Origin: Microbacterium luteum
Lineage (GTDB): Bacteria > Actinomycetota > Actinomycetes > Actinomycetales > Microbacteriaceae
Length of the DNA stretch: 64,000 nt
Reading direction: 5' to 3'
Assembly (NCBI RefSeq): GCF_015277875.1
Contig: NZ_CP063814.1
Coordinates: forward strand, 682,001 to 746,000
The number at the start of each line of letters is the position of its first letter. Position 1 is the first letter of the stretch. Position numbers and translations under genes: made by a program. Of the stretch, positions 36,314 to 43,319 are shown piece after piece. The notes beneath the pieces are model-generated. The model made no database searches. It was not told where the DNA came from and saw nothing but the letters and a program-made list of their open reading frames with translations.

Positions 36314-36343
36314 TTTACACGCGTCGCGCGCAGGTCATAGACT
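36314..36343 (+). promoter_or_regulatory. promoter of the BldC-like gene
   Basis: TTTACA (36314-36319) and TAGACT (36338-36343) are separated by 18 bases, one of the few complete -35/-10 pairs visible in the window. The leader to GTG 36392 is about 40 bases. Confidence 0.55.
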
Positions 36344-36391
36344 CCTCCCAGGATCAGGGAGATCCGACTGGGACGCACGAGAGGGGACATC

Positions 36392-36583
36392 GTGGCCGAA
36401 CTTCCCGACGTGCGCTTCCTCACCGTCGCAGAGGTCGCTGAACTGATGCGCGTATCGAAGATGACCGTCTACCGACTGGTGCACTCCGGCGAGCTGCCGG
36501 CGGTGCGATTCGGGCGCAGCTACCGGGTGCCGGAGTCGGCCGTGACGGCCGCCATGGAGCGGCCGATCGCCGACGCGGGCTGA
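36392..36583 (+). CDS. BldC-like MerR-type DNA-binding protein
   Basis: A 63-residue excisionase-type winged helix, FLTVAEVAELMRVSKMTVYR followed by GELPAVRFGRSYRVPESAV. It consists of the DNA-binding domain only, as in BldC of Streptomyces and Rv0500A of M. tuberculosis. GAGAGGGG precedes the GTG start. It lies directly upstream of bS22, an arrangement conserved across actinobacteria. A developmental role is known in Streptomyces; the role here is unknown. Confidence 0.88.
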   Translation: MAELPDVRFLTVAEVAELMRVSKMTVYRLVHSGELPAVRFGRSYRVPESAVTAAMERPIADAG

Positions 36584-36592
36584 TCGCTGCCG

Positions 36593-36619
36593 GCGCGCGC
36601 GAGGACCGCGCGCGCATTT
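36593..36619 (+). terminator. hairpin after the BldC-like gene
   Basis: GCGCGCGC (36593-36600) pairs with GCGCGCGC (36608-36615) over seven bases, followed by ATTTG. It is a plausible intrinsic terminator or attenuator with a weak T stretch. Confidence 0.45.
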
Positions 36620-36621
36620 GA

Positions 36622-36627
36622 TAAGCT
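36622..36627 (+). promoter_or_regulatory. -10 element (TAAGCT) for the bS22 gene
   Basis: TAAGCT just after the hairpin would give a leader of about 80 bases before GTG 36715, unusually long for this window. Confidence 0.4.
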
Positions 36628-36660
36628 GTTCCGAGGCATTTTTCGCATCTGCCCGTTCCC

Positions 36661-36689
36661 GGACGCGATCCGACCGTGGATGTGCGTCC
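36661..36689 (+). promoter_or_regulatory. structured leader upstream of bS22
   Basis: GGACGC (36661-36666) pairs with GCGTCC (36684-36689) and ATCC (36668-36671) with GGAT (36678-36681) around a six-base loop, with a small internal bulge. It lies 25 bases before the start codon and could be an autoregulatory ribosomal-protein leader. Confidence 0.35.
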
Positions 36690-36714
36690 AGACTTCGACT
36701 TAGTGAGGTTTTCC

Positions 36715-36813
36715 GTGGGTTCTGTCATCAAGAAGCGCCGCAAGCGCATGGCGAAGAAGAAGCACCGCAAGCTGCTTCGCAAGACTCGTCACCAGCGCCG
36801 CAACAAGAAGTAA
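36715..36813 (+). CDS. small ribosomal subunit protein bS22 (32 residues)
   Basis: A tiny, extremely basic protein: GTG start, then GSVIKKRRKRMAKKKHRKLL and so on, ending RNKK before TAA. About 60% of residues are Lys, Arg or His. It matches the actinobacterial AURKAIP1/COX24-like protein (Rv0500B in M. tuberculosis), shown to be ribosomal protein bS22 near the decoding centre of the small subunit. GAGG lies shortly upstream of the start. It is followed by a strong terminator at 36829. Confidence 0.92.
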   Translation: MGSVIKKRRKRMAKKKHRKLLRKTRHQRRNKK

Positions 36814-36828
36814 GCGGCTTCCACACCG

Positions 36829-36862
36829 AGCGCCTGTCCTCCGGACGGGCGCTTCGTGTTTT
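36829..36862 (+). terminator. intrinsic terminator of the bS22 gene
   Basis: AGCGCCTGTCC (36829-36839) pairs with GGACGGGCGCT (36843-36853) with one G-U pair and a three-base loop, followed by TTCGTGTTTT. It is the best intrinsic terminator in the window. Confidence 0.75.
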
Positions 36863-36919
36863 CTGACAGAATTGCTGGCGGCCATGACGGCCGTATGCAC
36901 CACTTCGACCCGAGGCACC

Positions 36920-37213
36920 ATGCAGACCATCACCGTCCACGAGCTCACCGAGCGTGGATCCATCCCCGTCATCGACGTGCGCGAACCGCACGAATACGCC
37001 GCCGGCCACGTGCCCGGCGCCGTCAACATCCCCATGTCGGTCTTCGGCGAGCGGCTCGCGGAGCTGCCCGACGGACCGATGAACATCATCTGCGAACTCG
37101 GCGGACGCTCCGCGAGCATCGTGCAGGCGCTCGAACAGCGCGGCTACGACGCCACGAACGTCGAGGGCGGCACGTCCGAGTGGATCGCGGCGGGCTACCC
37201 GGTCGAGCGGTGA
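36920..37213 (+). CDS. rhodanese-like sulfurtransferase
   Basis: Single-domain rhodanese of 97 residues. The fold signatures are PVIDVREPHEYAAGHVPGAVNIP and EGGTSEWIAAGYPVE, and the active-site loop is CELGGRS with the catalytic Cys. I chose ATG 36920, which has GAGGCACC directly upstream and gives the usual N-terminus; an in-frame ATG at 36872 would add 16 residues. It probably carries sulfane sulfur in the cytoplasm. Its end overlaps the converging MscS gene by 19 bases. Confidence 0.88.
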   Translation: MQTITVHELTERGSIPVIDVREPHEYAAGHVPGAVNIPMSVFGERLAELPDGPMNIICELGGRSASIVQALEQRGYDATNVEGGTSEWIAAGYPVER

Positions 37214-38409
37214 CCGGCCCCCGCAGCGGACTCGGCGGAGGCGTCGTCGGCGTCGTCCTCCGGTGACACGATCGGCACGCCCTGCGTGAAGGTGCTCGCC
37301 CGCTGCTGGGCTGCGACGCTGCCGGTGAACAGCCCGTCGACGTCGCCGCGCGGGGCCTCGGCCTCGACGTGGCCGGTGTCGGCGGTCATCATGACGCGCT
37401 GCACCGGCAGGGCCGTCGGCATCTGGCGCTGCACCCAGTCGACAAGCGCCTCGCGCACGAAGCAGCGCAGATCGAACAGCGTCGGGGCGTCCTGTGCGGT
37501 CACGAGCACGCGCACGCGCACGAGCCCTCCGGTCGCCTCGGTGACCTGCAGCACCGACGCGCGGCCGTCCCACAGCTCGGTCTCCGCGAGCACGCGCTCG
37601 AGGTGCTCGCGCATCCGTGTGGGAGAAACGCGCCAGTCGAGGTCGAGCTCGATCGATCCGAGCAGCTCGCTGCCCTCGCGCGTCCAGTTCTGGAACGGCG
37701 TGGTGGTGAAGTAGGTGCAGGGGAGCACCAGCCGTCGGTCGTCCCACAGGTCGAGCACGACGTAGCTGAGGGTGATCTCGCCGACCCGCCCCCATTCGCC
37801 CTCGACGACGATCACATCGTCGACGCGCAGGGCCTCGCTGAAGACGAGCTGGATGCCGGCGAACATGTTCGCCAGCACGGACTGCGCCGCCAGGCCCGCG
37901 ACGATCGACGCGATGCCGGCGGAGGCGAGGACGCTCGCCCCGATGGTCTGCACCGCGGGGAAGGTCAGCAGGGCCGCGCCGACGGCGATCACGACGATGA
38001 TGGCGATGGCCAGCCGCCGCAGGATGAGCGTCTGGGTGCGGATGCGCCGAGCGACACGATTGTCGGGGATGTCGATGCGGTACCGGCCGATCGCGAGGTC
38101 GGTCGCGAAGAGCACGGCCGCGATCATCAGCCAGCTGCCGGCGGCGATCACGAGGATCGTGAAGAGCTGGTTGATGCCCGGCATCCACTCCTCACGCGGT
38201 CCCGGGAAGGCGGTCAGGAGCGCGATCCACACGGCGATGACGAGCAGCAGCGCCCGGAACGGACGCCGCCCCCGGCGGATCATCAGGGTCGACCACGCGC
38301 GCTGGCGTCCGGCGGTGCGCACGGCCAGGGCGACCAGGGCGGCGACGATGACGGCGCCGATGAGCGCGGAGACGAGGACGATGGCGAACTGCAGCCAGGG
38401 ATCGAGCAT
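37195..38409 (-). CDS. MscS-family mechanosensitive channel
   Basis: A 404-residue small-conductance mechanosensitive channel family protein. Four hydrophobic segments precede the pore helix ASVLASAGIASIVAGLAAQS, followed by the MscS beta domain starting VLANMFAGIQLVFSEALRVD and VIVVEGEWGRVGEI. The C-terminal 60 residues are an acidic, Ser/Ala-rich tail likely outside the fold. It should vent solutes in hypo-osmotic shock. The C-terminal coding region overlaps the rhodanese gene end on the other strand. Confidence 0.9.
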   Translation of the reverse strand: MLDPWLQFAIVLVSALIGAVIVAALVALAVRTAGRQRAWSTLMIRRGRRPFRALLLVIAVWIALLTAFPGPREEWMPGINQLFTILVIAAGSWLMIAAVLFATDLAIGRYRIDIPDNRVARRIRTQTLILRRLAIAIIVVIAVGAALLTFPAVQTIGASVLASAGIASIVAGLAAQSVLANMFAGIQLVFSEALRVDDVIVVEGEWGRVGEITLSYVVLDLWDDRRLVLPCTYFTTTPFQNWTREGSELLGSIELDLDWRVSPTRMREHLERVLAETELWDGRASVLQVTEATGGLVRVRVLVTAQDAPTLFDLRCFVREALVDWVQRQMPTALPVQRVMMTADTGHVEAEAPRGDVDGLFTGSVAAQQRASTFTQGVPIVSPEDDADDASAESAAGAGHRSTG

Positions 38410-38514
38410 CGGGCACTCCTGCGGATCGGGGGATCGGGACGTGACGCGACGCTGCGAGGGCGTCCAGATTACGGGTGAGACCCCTCAGGCGACGAGCCCT
38501 TGACTGCTCCTGCC

Positions 38515-38526
38515 TAGGATTGTCAG
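38515..38526 (+). promoter_or_regulatory. -10 element (TAGGAT) for the glutaredoxin gene
   Basis: TAGGAT ends six bases before GTG 38527. Confidence 0.55.
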
Positions 38527-38769
38527 GTGACGACGATCACTCTCATAGGCAAGCCGGAGTGCCACCTGTGCGACGTGGCGCGCGAGGTGGTCGACCTCGT
38601 GGTCGCCGAGTCGGGGCGGGATGTCGTGATCGAGGAGCGCTCGATCCTCGATGACGCCGAGCTCTACGCGCGATGGTGGGAGAAGATCCCGGTCGTTCTC
38701 ATCGACGGCGAGTTCCACGCGCACTGGCGCGTGTCGGCCGATCGCCTGCGCGCCGCGCTGACGGCCTGA
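38527..38769 (+). CDS. glutaredoxin-family protein
   Basis: An 80-residue thioredoxin-fold protein. The active-site CHLC is in LIGKPECHLCDVAREVV, with the cis-proline segment IPVVLIDGEFHAHW. It belongs to the DUF836/glutaredoxin-like group, of which M. tuberculosis Rv0508 is an example in the same genomic neighbourhood. GTG 38527 follows TAGGAT by six bases. The redox partner is unknown. It converges on aspS with seven bases between the stops. Confidence 0.85.
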   Translation: MTTITLIGKPECHLCDVAREVVDLVVAESGRDVVIEERSILDDAELYARWWEKIPVVLIDGEFHAHWRVSADRLRAALTA

Positions 38770-38776
38770 CGATCGG

Positions 38777-40120
38777 TCAGGGAGCCAGGCGCGTGGGGCC
38801 GCGGAAGAGGTAGGTCACCTCGCGGATCGACTCCTGACCGAGCAGGAGCATCAGCACGCGGGCCAGGCCCATCCCGAACCCGCCGTGGGGCGGAGCGCCG
38901 TAGCGGAAGAAGTCCAGGTAGAAGTCGAGGTGCTCGGGCTCGAGCCCCTTCTCCTTCGCCTGTTCGATGAGCACGTCCACACGGTGTTCGCGCTGCGCCC
39001 CCGTGGTGATCTCGACGCCGTTGTAGAGCAGGTCGTAGCTCTTGGTGAGCCCCGTCTCCTCGTCGCGCATGTGGTAGAAGGCGCGGATCTCCGGGTGGTA
39101 GTCGGTGATGAACACGAACGGGTGGCCGTAGGTCTCCGCCACGTGGGCGGCGATCTGACGCTCGCCCTCGGGGTCGAGGTCGCCGTCGGTGCGGGGGATC
39201 TCGTATCCGCGGGCGGCGACGATCTCGCGTGCCTCCGCGAGCGGGATGCGCGGGAAGGGCACGGTGGGCACCACGACGTCGAGGTCGAAGAGCTCCTTGA
39301 TCTCGTCGCCGTGCTTGTCGGCGACGGCCTGGATCGCGGTGGCCAGGAGCTCCTCCTGCATCGCGGCGACGTCTTCCCAGCCGTCGATCCAGCTGATCTC
39401 GGCGTCGATCGAGGTGAACTCGGTCGCGTGACGGCTCGTGAAGGAGGGGTCGGCGCGGAAGGCGGGCGCGATCTCGAAGATCTTGCCGAAGCCGGCGACC
39501 TGGGCCATCTGCTTGAAGAACTGCGGCGACTGCGCGAGGTAGGCCGTCTTGTCCTCGAAGTAGGGCACCTCGAACAGCTCCGCGTTGGACTCCGACGCCG
39601 ACGCCATGAGCTTGGGGGAGTGCACCTCGATATAGTCGCGCTCGATCCAGTACGAGCGCATCGCGTGCTCGAGGGTGGTCTGCACGCGGAAGACGAGGTT
39701 GTTGCGGCGCTGGCGCAGGTCGAGGAAGCGCCAGTCCATGCGCTTGTCGAGCCCGCTGTCGGCGGCGATGGGCGTCTCGGGAAGCGCCTCGCTCGCGATG
39801 TCGAGACCGGCGATCTTCACCTCGACGCCGCCGAGCTTGACGCGCTCGTCGTGCTTGAGCGCACCGTGCACCGTGAGGAACGTGCCGTGCGTCAGGGCGG
39901 AGATGGTCTCGGTCAGGGCGAGGGCCGCCGCCTGCTCGGCGGTGGCGTCCTCGCCGATCTCGCGCGTTGCCGGGTTGACCAGCTGCACGGCACCGGACTC
40001 ATCGCGCAGGATGACGAACTGCACCTTCTTCTGATCGCGGACGGTCTCCACCCATCCCGAGACGGAGACGGAGCCGTCTTCGCGGGCCTGCAGATCTTTG
40101 ACGAGAACGCGTTCACTCAC
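38777..40120 (-). CDS. aspS: aspartate--tRNA(Asp/Asn) ligase, archaeal type
   Basis: Class II aminoacyl-tRNA synthetase of 447 residues, far shorter than the usual bacterial AspRS of about 590, with no GAD insertion. The N-terminal OB-fold contains GWVETVRDQKKVQFVILRD. Motif 2 lies at FRADPSFTSRHATEFTSIDA and motif 3 at GMGLARVLMLLLG, ending with FRGPTRLAP. This is the archaeal or AspRS2 form. Such enzymes are often non-discriminating and charge tRNA-Asn with Asp for GatCAB amidation. GTG 40120 follows TAGACT by eight bases; upstream in-frame sequence is not family-like. Confidence 0.93.
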   Translation of the reverse strand: MSERVLVKDLQAREDGSVSVSGWVETVRDQKKVQFVILRDESGAVQLVNPATREIGEDATAEQAAALALTETISALTHGTFLTVHGALKHDERVKLGGVEVKIAGLDIASEALPETPIAADSGLDKRMDWRFLDLRQRRNNLVFRVQTTLEHAMRSYWIERDYIEVHSPKLMASASESNAELFEVPYFEDKTAYLAQSPQFFKQMAQVAGFGKIFEIAPAFRADPSFTSRHATEFTSIDAEISWIDGWEDVAAMQEELLATAIQAVADKHGDEIKELFDLDVVVPTVPFPRIPLAEAREIVAARGYEIPRTDGDLDPEGERQIAAHVAETYGHPFVFITDYHPEIRAFYHMRDEETGLTKSYDLLYNGVEITTGAQREHRVDVLIEQAKEKGLEPEHLDFYLDFFRYGAPPHGGFGMGLARVLMLLLGQESIREVTYLFRGPTRLAP

Positions 40121-40134
40121 GATGACCGAGTCTA
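40121..40134 (-). promoter_or_regulatory. -10 element (TAGACT) for aspS
   Basis: On the minus strand TAGACT ends eight bases before GTG 40120. Confidence 0.5.
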
Positions 40135-40246
40135 GACGCCGCGGCCGTCGCACCCCGGCGGGCGGTCGCGGGCGAATCCCCAGGTGCGCGAGGCCCGGGC
40201 GCTCTAGCATCGGAGGGCACCTTCCCGTTTCCGACCGCGAGGCACG

Positions 40247-41227
40247 ATGACCACCACCGACACCGGCCGCTCCTCCTCACGCGTGCGCGCCGTCCTCATC
40301 GCCCTGCTCGACGTGGTGCGGGGTGGCCTGATCGGTCTCGCCGAACTCATCCCCGGTGTCTCGGGCGGCACGATCGCCCTCATCACCGGTGTCTACGAGC
40401 GGCTGATCGCCTCGGCGGACAGCGTCGTGACCGCGATGAAGCGCCTGCTGCTCGGCCCGGACCGTCGCTCCGGCTTCGTCGACGGCATGCGACGGGTCGA
40501 CTGGGTGCTCGTGGTCCCCGTCCTCATCGGGATGGCGGCGATGGTGCTCACCCTTGCGGGAACGGTCGAGGCGTTCGTCACCGAGAACGTCGAGGCCTCG
40601 CGCGGACTGTTCTTCGGCCTCGTCGCCGCGAGCATCCTCGTGCCCCTCCAGCTGGTGCCCCGCGCGCACCGCACCGCGCGGGCTCGGATCGGCGGCGTCC
40701 TGCTCTTCCTCGCCGCCGCAGCCGTGGCGTTCCTGGCCATCGACTTCGCGGGGGGCTCCTTCGACGCCGATCCGCCGCTGATCGCCGTCTTCTTCGCCGC
40801 GGCCGTGGCGGTGTGCGCGCTGGTGGTGCCCGGCGTCTCCGGGTCGTTCTTCCTGCTCGCCATCGGCCTGTACTCCCCGACCCTCCGGGCCGTCGACGAG
40901 CGCGACCTCGGGTATCTCGCCGTGTTCGCCCTGGGGGCCCTCGTGGGCCTGGTGACGATCGTGCGCGTGATCACGTGGCTGCTGCGACACCACCGGCGCC
41001 TCACCCTCATCGCCATGGCCGGTCTCATGTTCGGATCGCTGCGCGCGCTCTGGCCGTGGCAGGATCTGCCGGCCGGGGAGGACCACGGGATCGGAGCGCT
41101 CGCCCTTCCGTATGAGCCGGTGGTGCTGCCGATCGTGCTCGCCGTCGTCGGGGCGGCCGTCGTGCTCGGCCTCGTGGCCGTCGAGCGGCACTTCGCCCGG
41201 TCCAGCCGACGCTCAGCCCGTCCATAG
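40247..41227 (+). CDS. DUF368 family transporter (PopT-like)
   Basis: A 326-residue membrane protein with about eight hydrophobic segments. The family motif GLAELIPGVSGGTIALITG is near the N-terminus and a related VVPGVSGSFFLLAIGLYSP lies after the midpoint, the inverted-repeat pattern typical of DUF368. Members were reported as undecaprenyl-phosphate translocases that recycle the lipid carrier across the membrane. ATG 40247 has GCGAGG upstream and a TAGCAT hexamer about 40 bases before it. It stands alone between aspS and the phosphatase. Confidence 0.85.
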   Translation: MTTTDTGRSSSRVRAVLIALLDVVRGGLIGLAELIPGVSGGTIALITGVYERLIASADSVVTAMKRLLLGPDRRSGFVDGMRRVDWVLVVPVLIGMAAMVLTLAGTVEAFVTENVEASRGLFFGLVAASILVPLQLVPRAHRTARARIGGVLLFLAAAAVAFLAIDFAGGSFDADPPLIAVFFAAAVAVCALVVPGVSGSFFLLAIGLYSPTLRAVDERDLGYLAVFALGALVGLVTIVRVITWLLRHHRRLTLIAMAGLMFGSLRALWPWQDLPAGEDHGIGALALPYEPVVLPIVLAVVGAAVVLGLVAVERHFARSSRRSARP

Positions 41228-41239
41228 CGGGCCCCCACG

Positions 41240-41251
41240 TAGACTGAAGCG
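41240..41251 (+). promoter_or_regulatory. -10 element (TAGACT) for the Res cluster
   Basis: TAGACT ends six bases before GTG 41252, the first gene of the coupled cytochrome c maturation cluster. Confidence 0.55.
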
Positions 41252-41881
41252 GTGCCTGCCGAACGCCTTCATCTCGTGCGCCATGGGGAGGTCGACAACC
41301 CCCGCGGCGTGCTCTACGGACGACTGCCCGGCTACCCGCTGAGCTCCGCCGGGCGCGACATGGCGCGGGCCGCCGCCGAATGGGTGCAGGCGTCGGGGCG
41401 CGACGTGACATCCCTCACGTGCTCGCCGCTGGAGCGCACGCAGGAGTCGGCGGAGCCGTTCACCGAGGTCTTCGGCGTCGCTCCCCGCATCGACGAGCGC
41501 GTCATCGAGCCGACGAATGTCTTCGAGGGCCGTCGCATGCGGATCGCCCTGATGAACCCGCTGAACTGGCGCCATCTGCGCAAGCCCGCCCTGCCGAGCT
41601 GGGGGGAGCCCTACGCCGAGGTGATCGTGCGGATGAACCAGGCGATGACCGATGCCTGGAAGCAGGCGGAGGGCGGCGATGCCGTCATCGTCTCGCACCA
41701 GCTGCCGATCTGGGTGACGCACCTCGCGGCCGCGGGCGAATCGTCCCGGCACGACCCGCGGCAGCGCCGCTGCGCGCTGTCGAGTGTGACCTCGTTCGAG
41801 ATGCGCGACGGCCTGTGGACCGAGATCGGATACGCCGAGCCCGCCCAGACCTCGGGCGCGAGCGACGTGGGGGCGGTATGA
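41252..41881 (+). CDS. histidine phosphatase family protein
   Basis: A 209-residue phosphoglycerate-mutase-like phosphatase. The catalytic motif is HLVRHGEVDNPRGVLYGRLP at the N-terminus, with CSPLERTQESAEP and, near the C-terminus, VIVSHQLPIW carrying the second His. It leads the cytochrome c maturation genes, the same order as Rv0525-Rv0529 in M. tuberculosis. Its stop overlaps the tlpA-like start (ATGA). The substrate is unknown. Confidence 0.88.
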   Translation: MPAERLHLVRHGEVDNPRGVLYGRLPGYPLSSAGRDMARAAAEWVQASGRDVTSLTCSPLERTQESAEPFTEVFGVAPRIDERVIEPTNVFEGRRMRIALMNPLNWRHLRKPALPSWGEPYAEVIVRMNQAMTDAWKQAEGGDAVIVSHQLPIWVTHLAAAGESSRHDPRQRRCALSSVTSFEMRDGLWTEIGYAEPAQTSGASDVGAV

Positions 41882-42498
41882 GAGACCGCCGTGCCGCGCG
41901 CGCCGGCCGCGTGGCCGCATCCATCGTCGCCGCCCTGGCGCTCGCGGGGGCGCTGGTGGCCTGTTCGAACGACCCGCTCGCGGAGCAGTACCGCGCGGGC
42001 GACAACAAGGGCTTCATCGCCGCGGACGGGCTGCGCGTCGTCGAGATCCCGGTCGAGGATCGCGGCGAGCCGGTGACGTTCTCGGGTGAGCTCGACACCG
42101 GTGCCACGATCACCGACGCCGATGTCGCCGGCGACGTCGTGGTCGTGAACTTCTGGTACGCCGCGTGCGGTCCGTGTCGCGCGGAGGCCCCCGCACTGGA
42201 AGAGGCCCACGGCGCCTTCGACGGCGAAGAGGTCACCTTCCTCGGGATCAACACCACCGACTCCGCCGGGACCGCGCTCGCCTTCGCCGAGACCTACGGG
42301 GTGACCTACCCGAGCGTGCTGGCGTCGGTGACGCCGGAGGTCAAGCTCGCCTTCGCCGAGAAGACGCCGATCAGCGCGACGCCGACGACCCTCGTGCTCG
42401 ACGCCGAGGGGCGGGTGGCGGCGCGCATCATCGGCCAGCTGCAGGACGCGTCGGTGCTCGAGACCCTCGTGAGCGACGCGCTCGCGGAGACGTCGTGA
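41878..42498 (+). CDS. TlpA/ResA-like thiol-disulfide lipoprotein
   Basis: A 206-residue thioredoxin-fold protein with an N-terminal lipobox (GALVACSN), so it is anchored on the outer face of the membrane. The active site is NFWYAACGPCRAEAPAL, and the cis-proline region is ISATPTTLVLD. It should keep apocytochrome c haem-binding cysteines reduced, receiving electrons through CcdA. Start and stop overlap the flanking genes by four bases. It corresponds to CcsX/ResA. Confidence 0.9.
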   Translation: MRDRRAARAGRVAASIVAALALAGALVACSNDPLAEQYRAGDNKGFIAADGLRVVEIPVEDRGEPVTFSGELDTGATITDADVAGDVVVVNFWYAACGPCRAEAPALEEAHGAFDGEEVTFLGINTTDSAGTALAFAETYGVTYPSVLASVTPEVKLAFAEKTPISATPTTLVLDAEGRVAARIIGQLQDASVLETLVSDALAETS

Positions 42499-43319
42499 CC
42501 GAACTCGTCTTCGGCGGCGCGATGTGGCTCGCCGTGCCGGTCGCGGTGCTCGCCGGCCTGGTGTCGTTCCTCTCGCCGTGCGTGCTGCCGCTCGTGCCCG
42601 GCTACCTGGGGTTCATCGGCGGAGCCGCCGCCCCGCGTCGCGTCGCGCCCGTGTCGACACGACAGGAGATCTCCGCCTCGAGTGCCGCTCCTGCCGCGGC
42701 GAGCGGGGGGACCGCGTCGAATTCTCCTGTCGAGTTCACGCCGCGCGGTCGGCTGCTGCTGGGCGTCGTGCTCTTCATCGCCGGCTTCACGGTGGTGTTC
42801 ATGGCGGTGACGATCCTCGGCGGCACGCTCGGGCGGTTCTTCCTGCAGTACGCCGATCCGATCACCCGCGTGCTGGGTGTGGTCGTGATCCTCCTCGGCC
42901 TCGTCTTCATCGGCGTCTTCGGGTTCGCCCAGCGCACGGTGCACCCGCACGTGCGGGGCAATCTCGGGCTCATCGGCGCCCCCCTGCTCGGCCTGGCGAT
43001 GGGCGTCGGCTGGACGCCGTGCATCGGCCCGACGCTCGCGGCGATCATCTCCGTCTCGTGGAACCTGGGCGACCCGGTTCGCGCCGGCATCCTGGGCCTG
43101 GCCTACTCGCTCGGCCTCGGGCTCCCCTTCCTCCTCCTCGCCTTGGGGTTCGGATGGGCGACGCGATCGGTGGCGTTCCTGCGCCGCCACATCCGCGCCG
43201 TCAACATCGTCGGCGGTTCGCTGCTGGTCGCCCTCGGCGTGCTGATGGTCTCCGGCGTGTGGACGTTTCTCATGACCGGCCTGCAGGGGGTGCTCCTCGG
43301 TGTCCCGCTCCCGCTCTGA
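42495..43319 (+). CDS. ccdA: CcdA cytochrome c biogenesis protein
   Basis: Integral membrane thiol-disulfide transporter of 274 residues with about six helices. The two redox cysteines lie in LVSFLSPCVLPLVPGYLGF (helix 1) and GVGWTPCIGPTLAA (helix 4). It moves reducing equivalents from cytoplasmic thioredoxin to the TlpA/ResA partner. A Ser/Ala-rich insert of about 50 residues after helix 1 is longer than in Bacillus CcdA. GTG 42495 overlaps the upstream stop, and the gene end overlaps the resB start by 20 bases. Confidence 0.93.
   Translation: MTELVFGGAMWLAVPVAVLAGLVSFLSPCVLPLVPGYLGFIGGAAAPRRVAPVSTRQEISASSAAPAAASGGTASNSPVEFTPRGRLLLGVVLFIAGFTVVFMAVTILGGTLGRFFLQYADPITRVLGVVVILLGLVFIGVFGFAQRTVHPHVRGNLGLIGAPLLGLAMGVGWTPCIGPTLAAIISVSWNLGDPVRAGILGLAYSLGLGLPFLLLALGFGWATRSVAFLRRHIRAVNIVGGSLLVALGVLMVSGVWTFLMTGLQGVLLGVPLPL

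Noticed and set aside
38500..38505. TTGACT as a -35 box for the glutaredoxin gene
   Set aside because: Only nine bases separate it from TAGGAT, far from the usual 17 or so.
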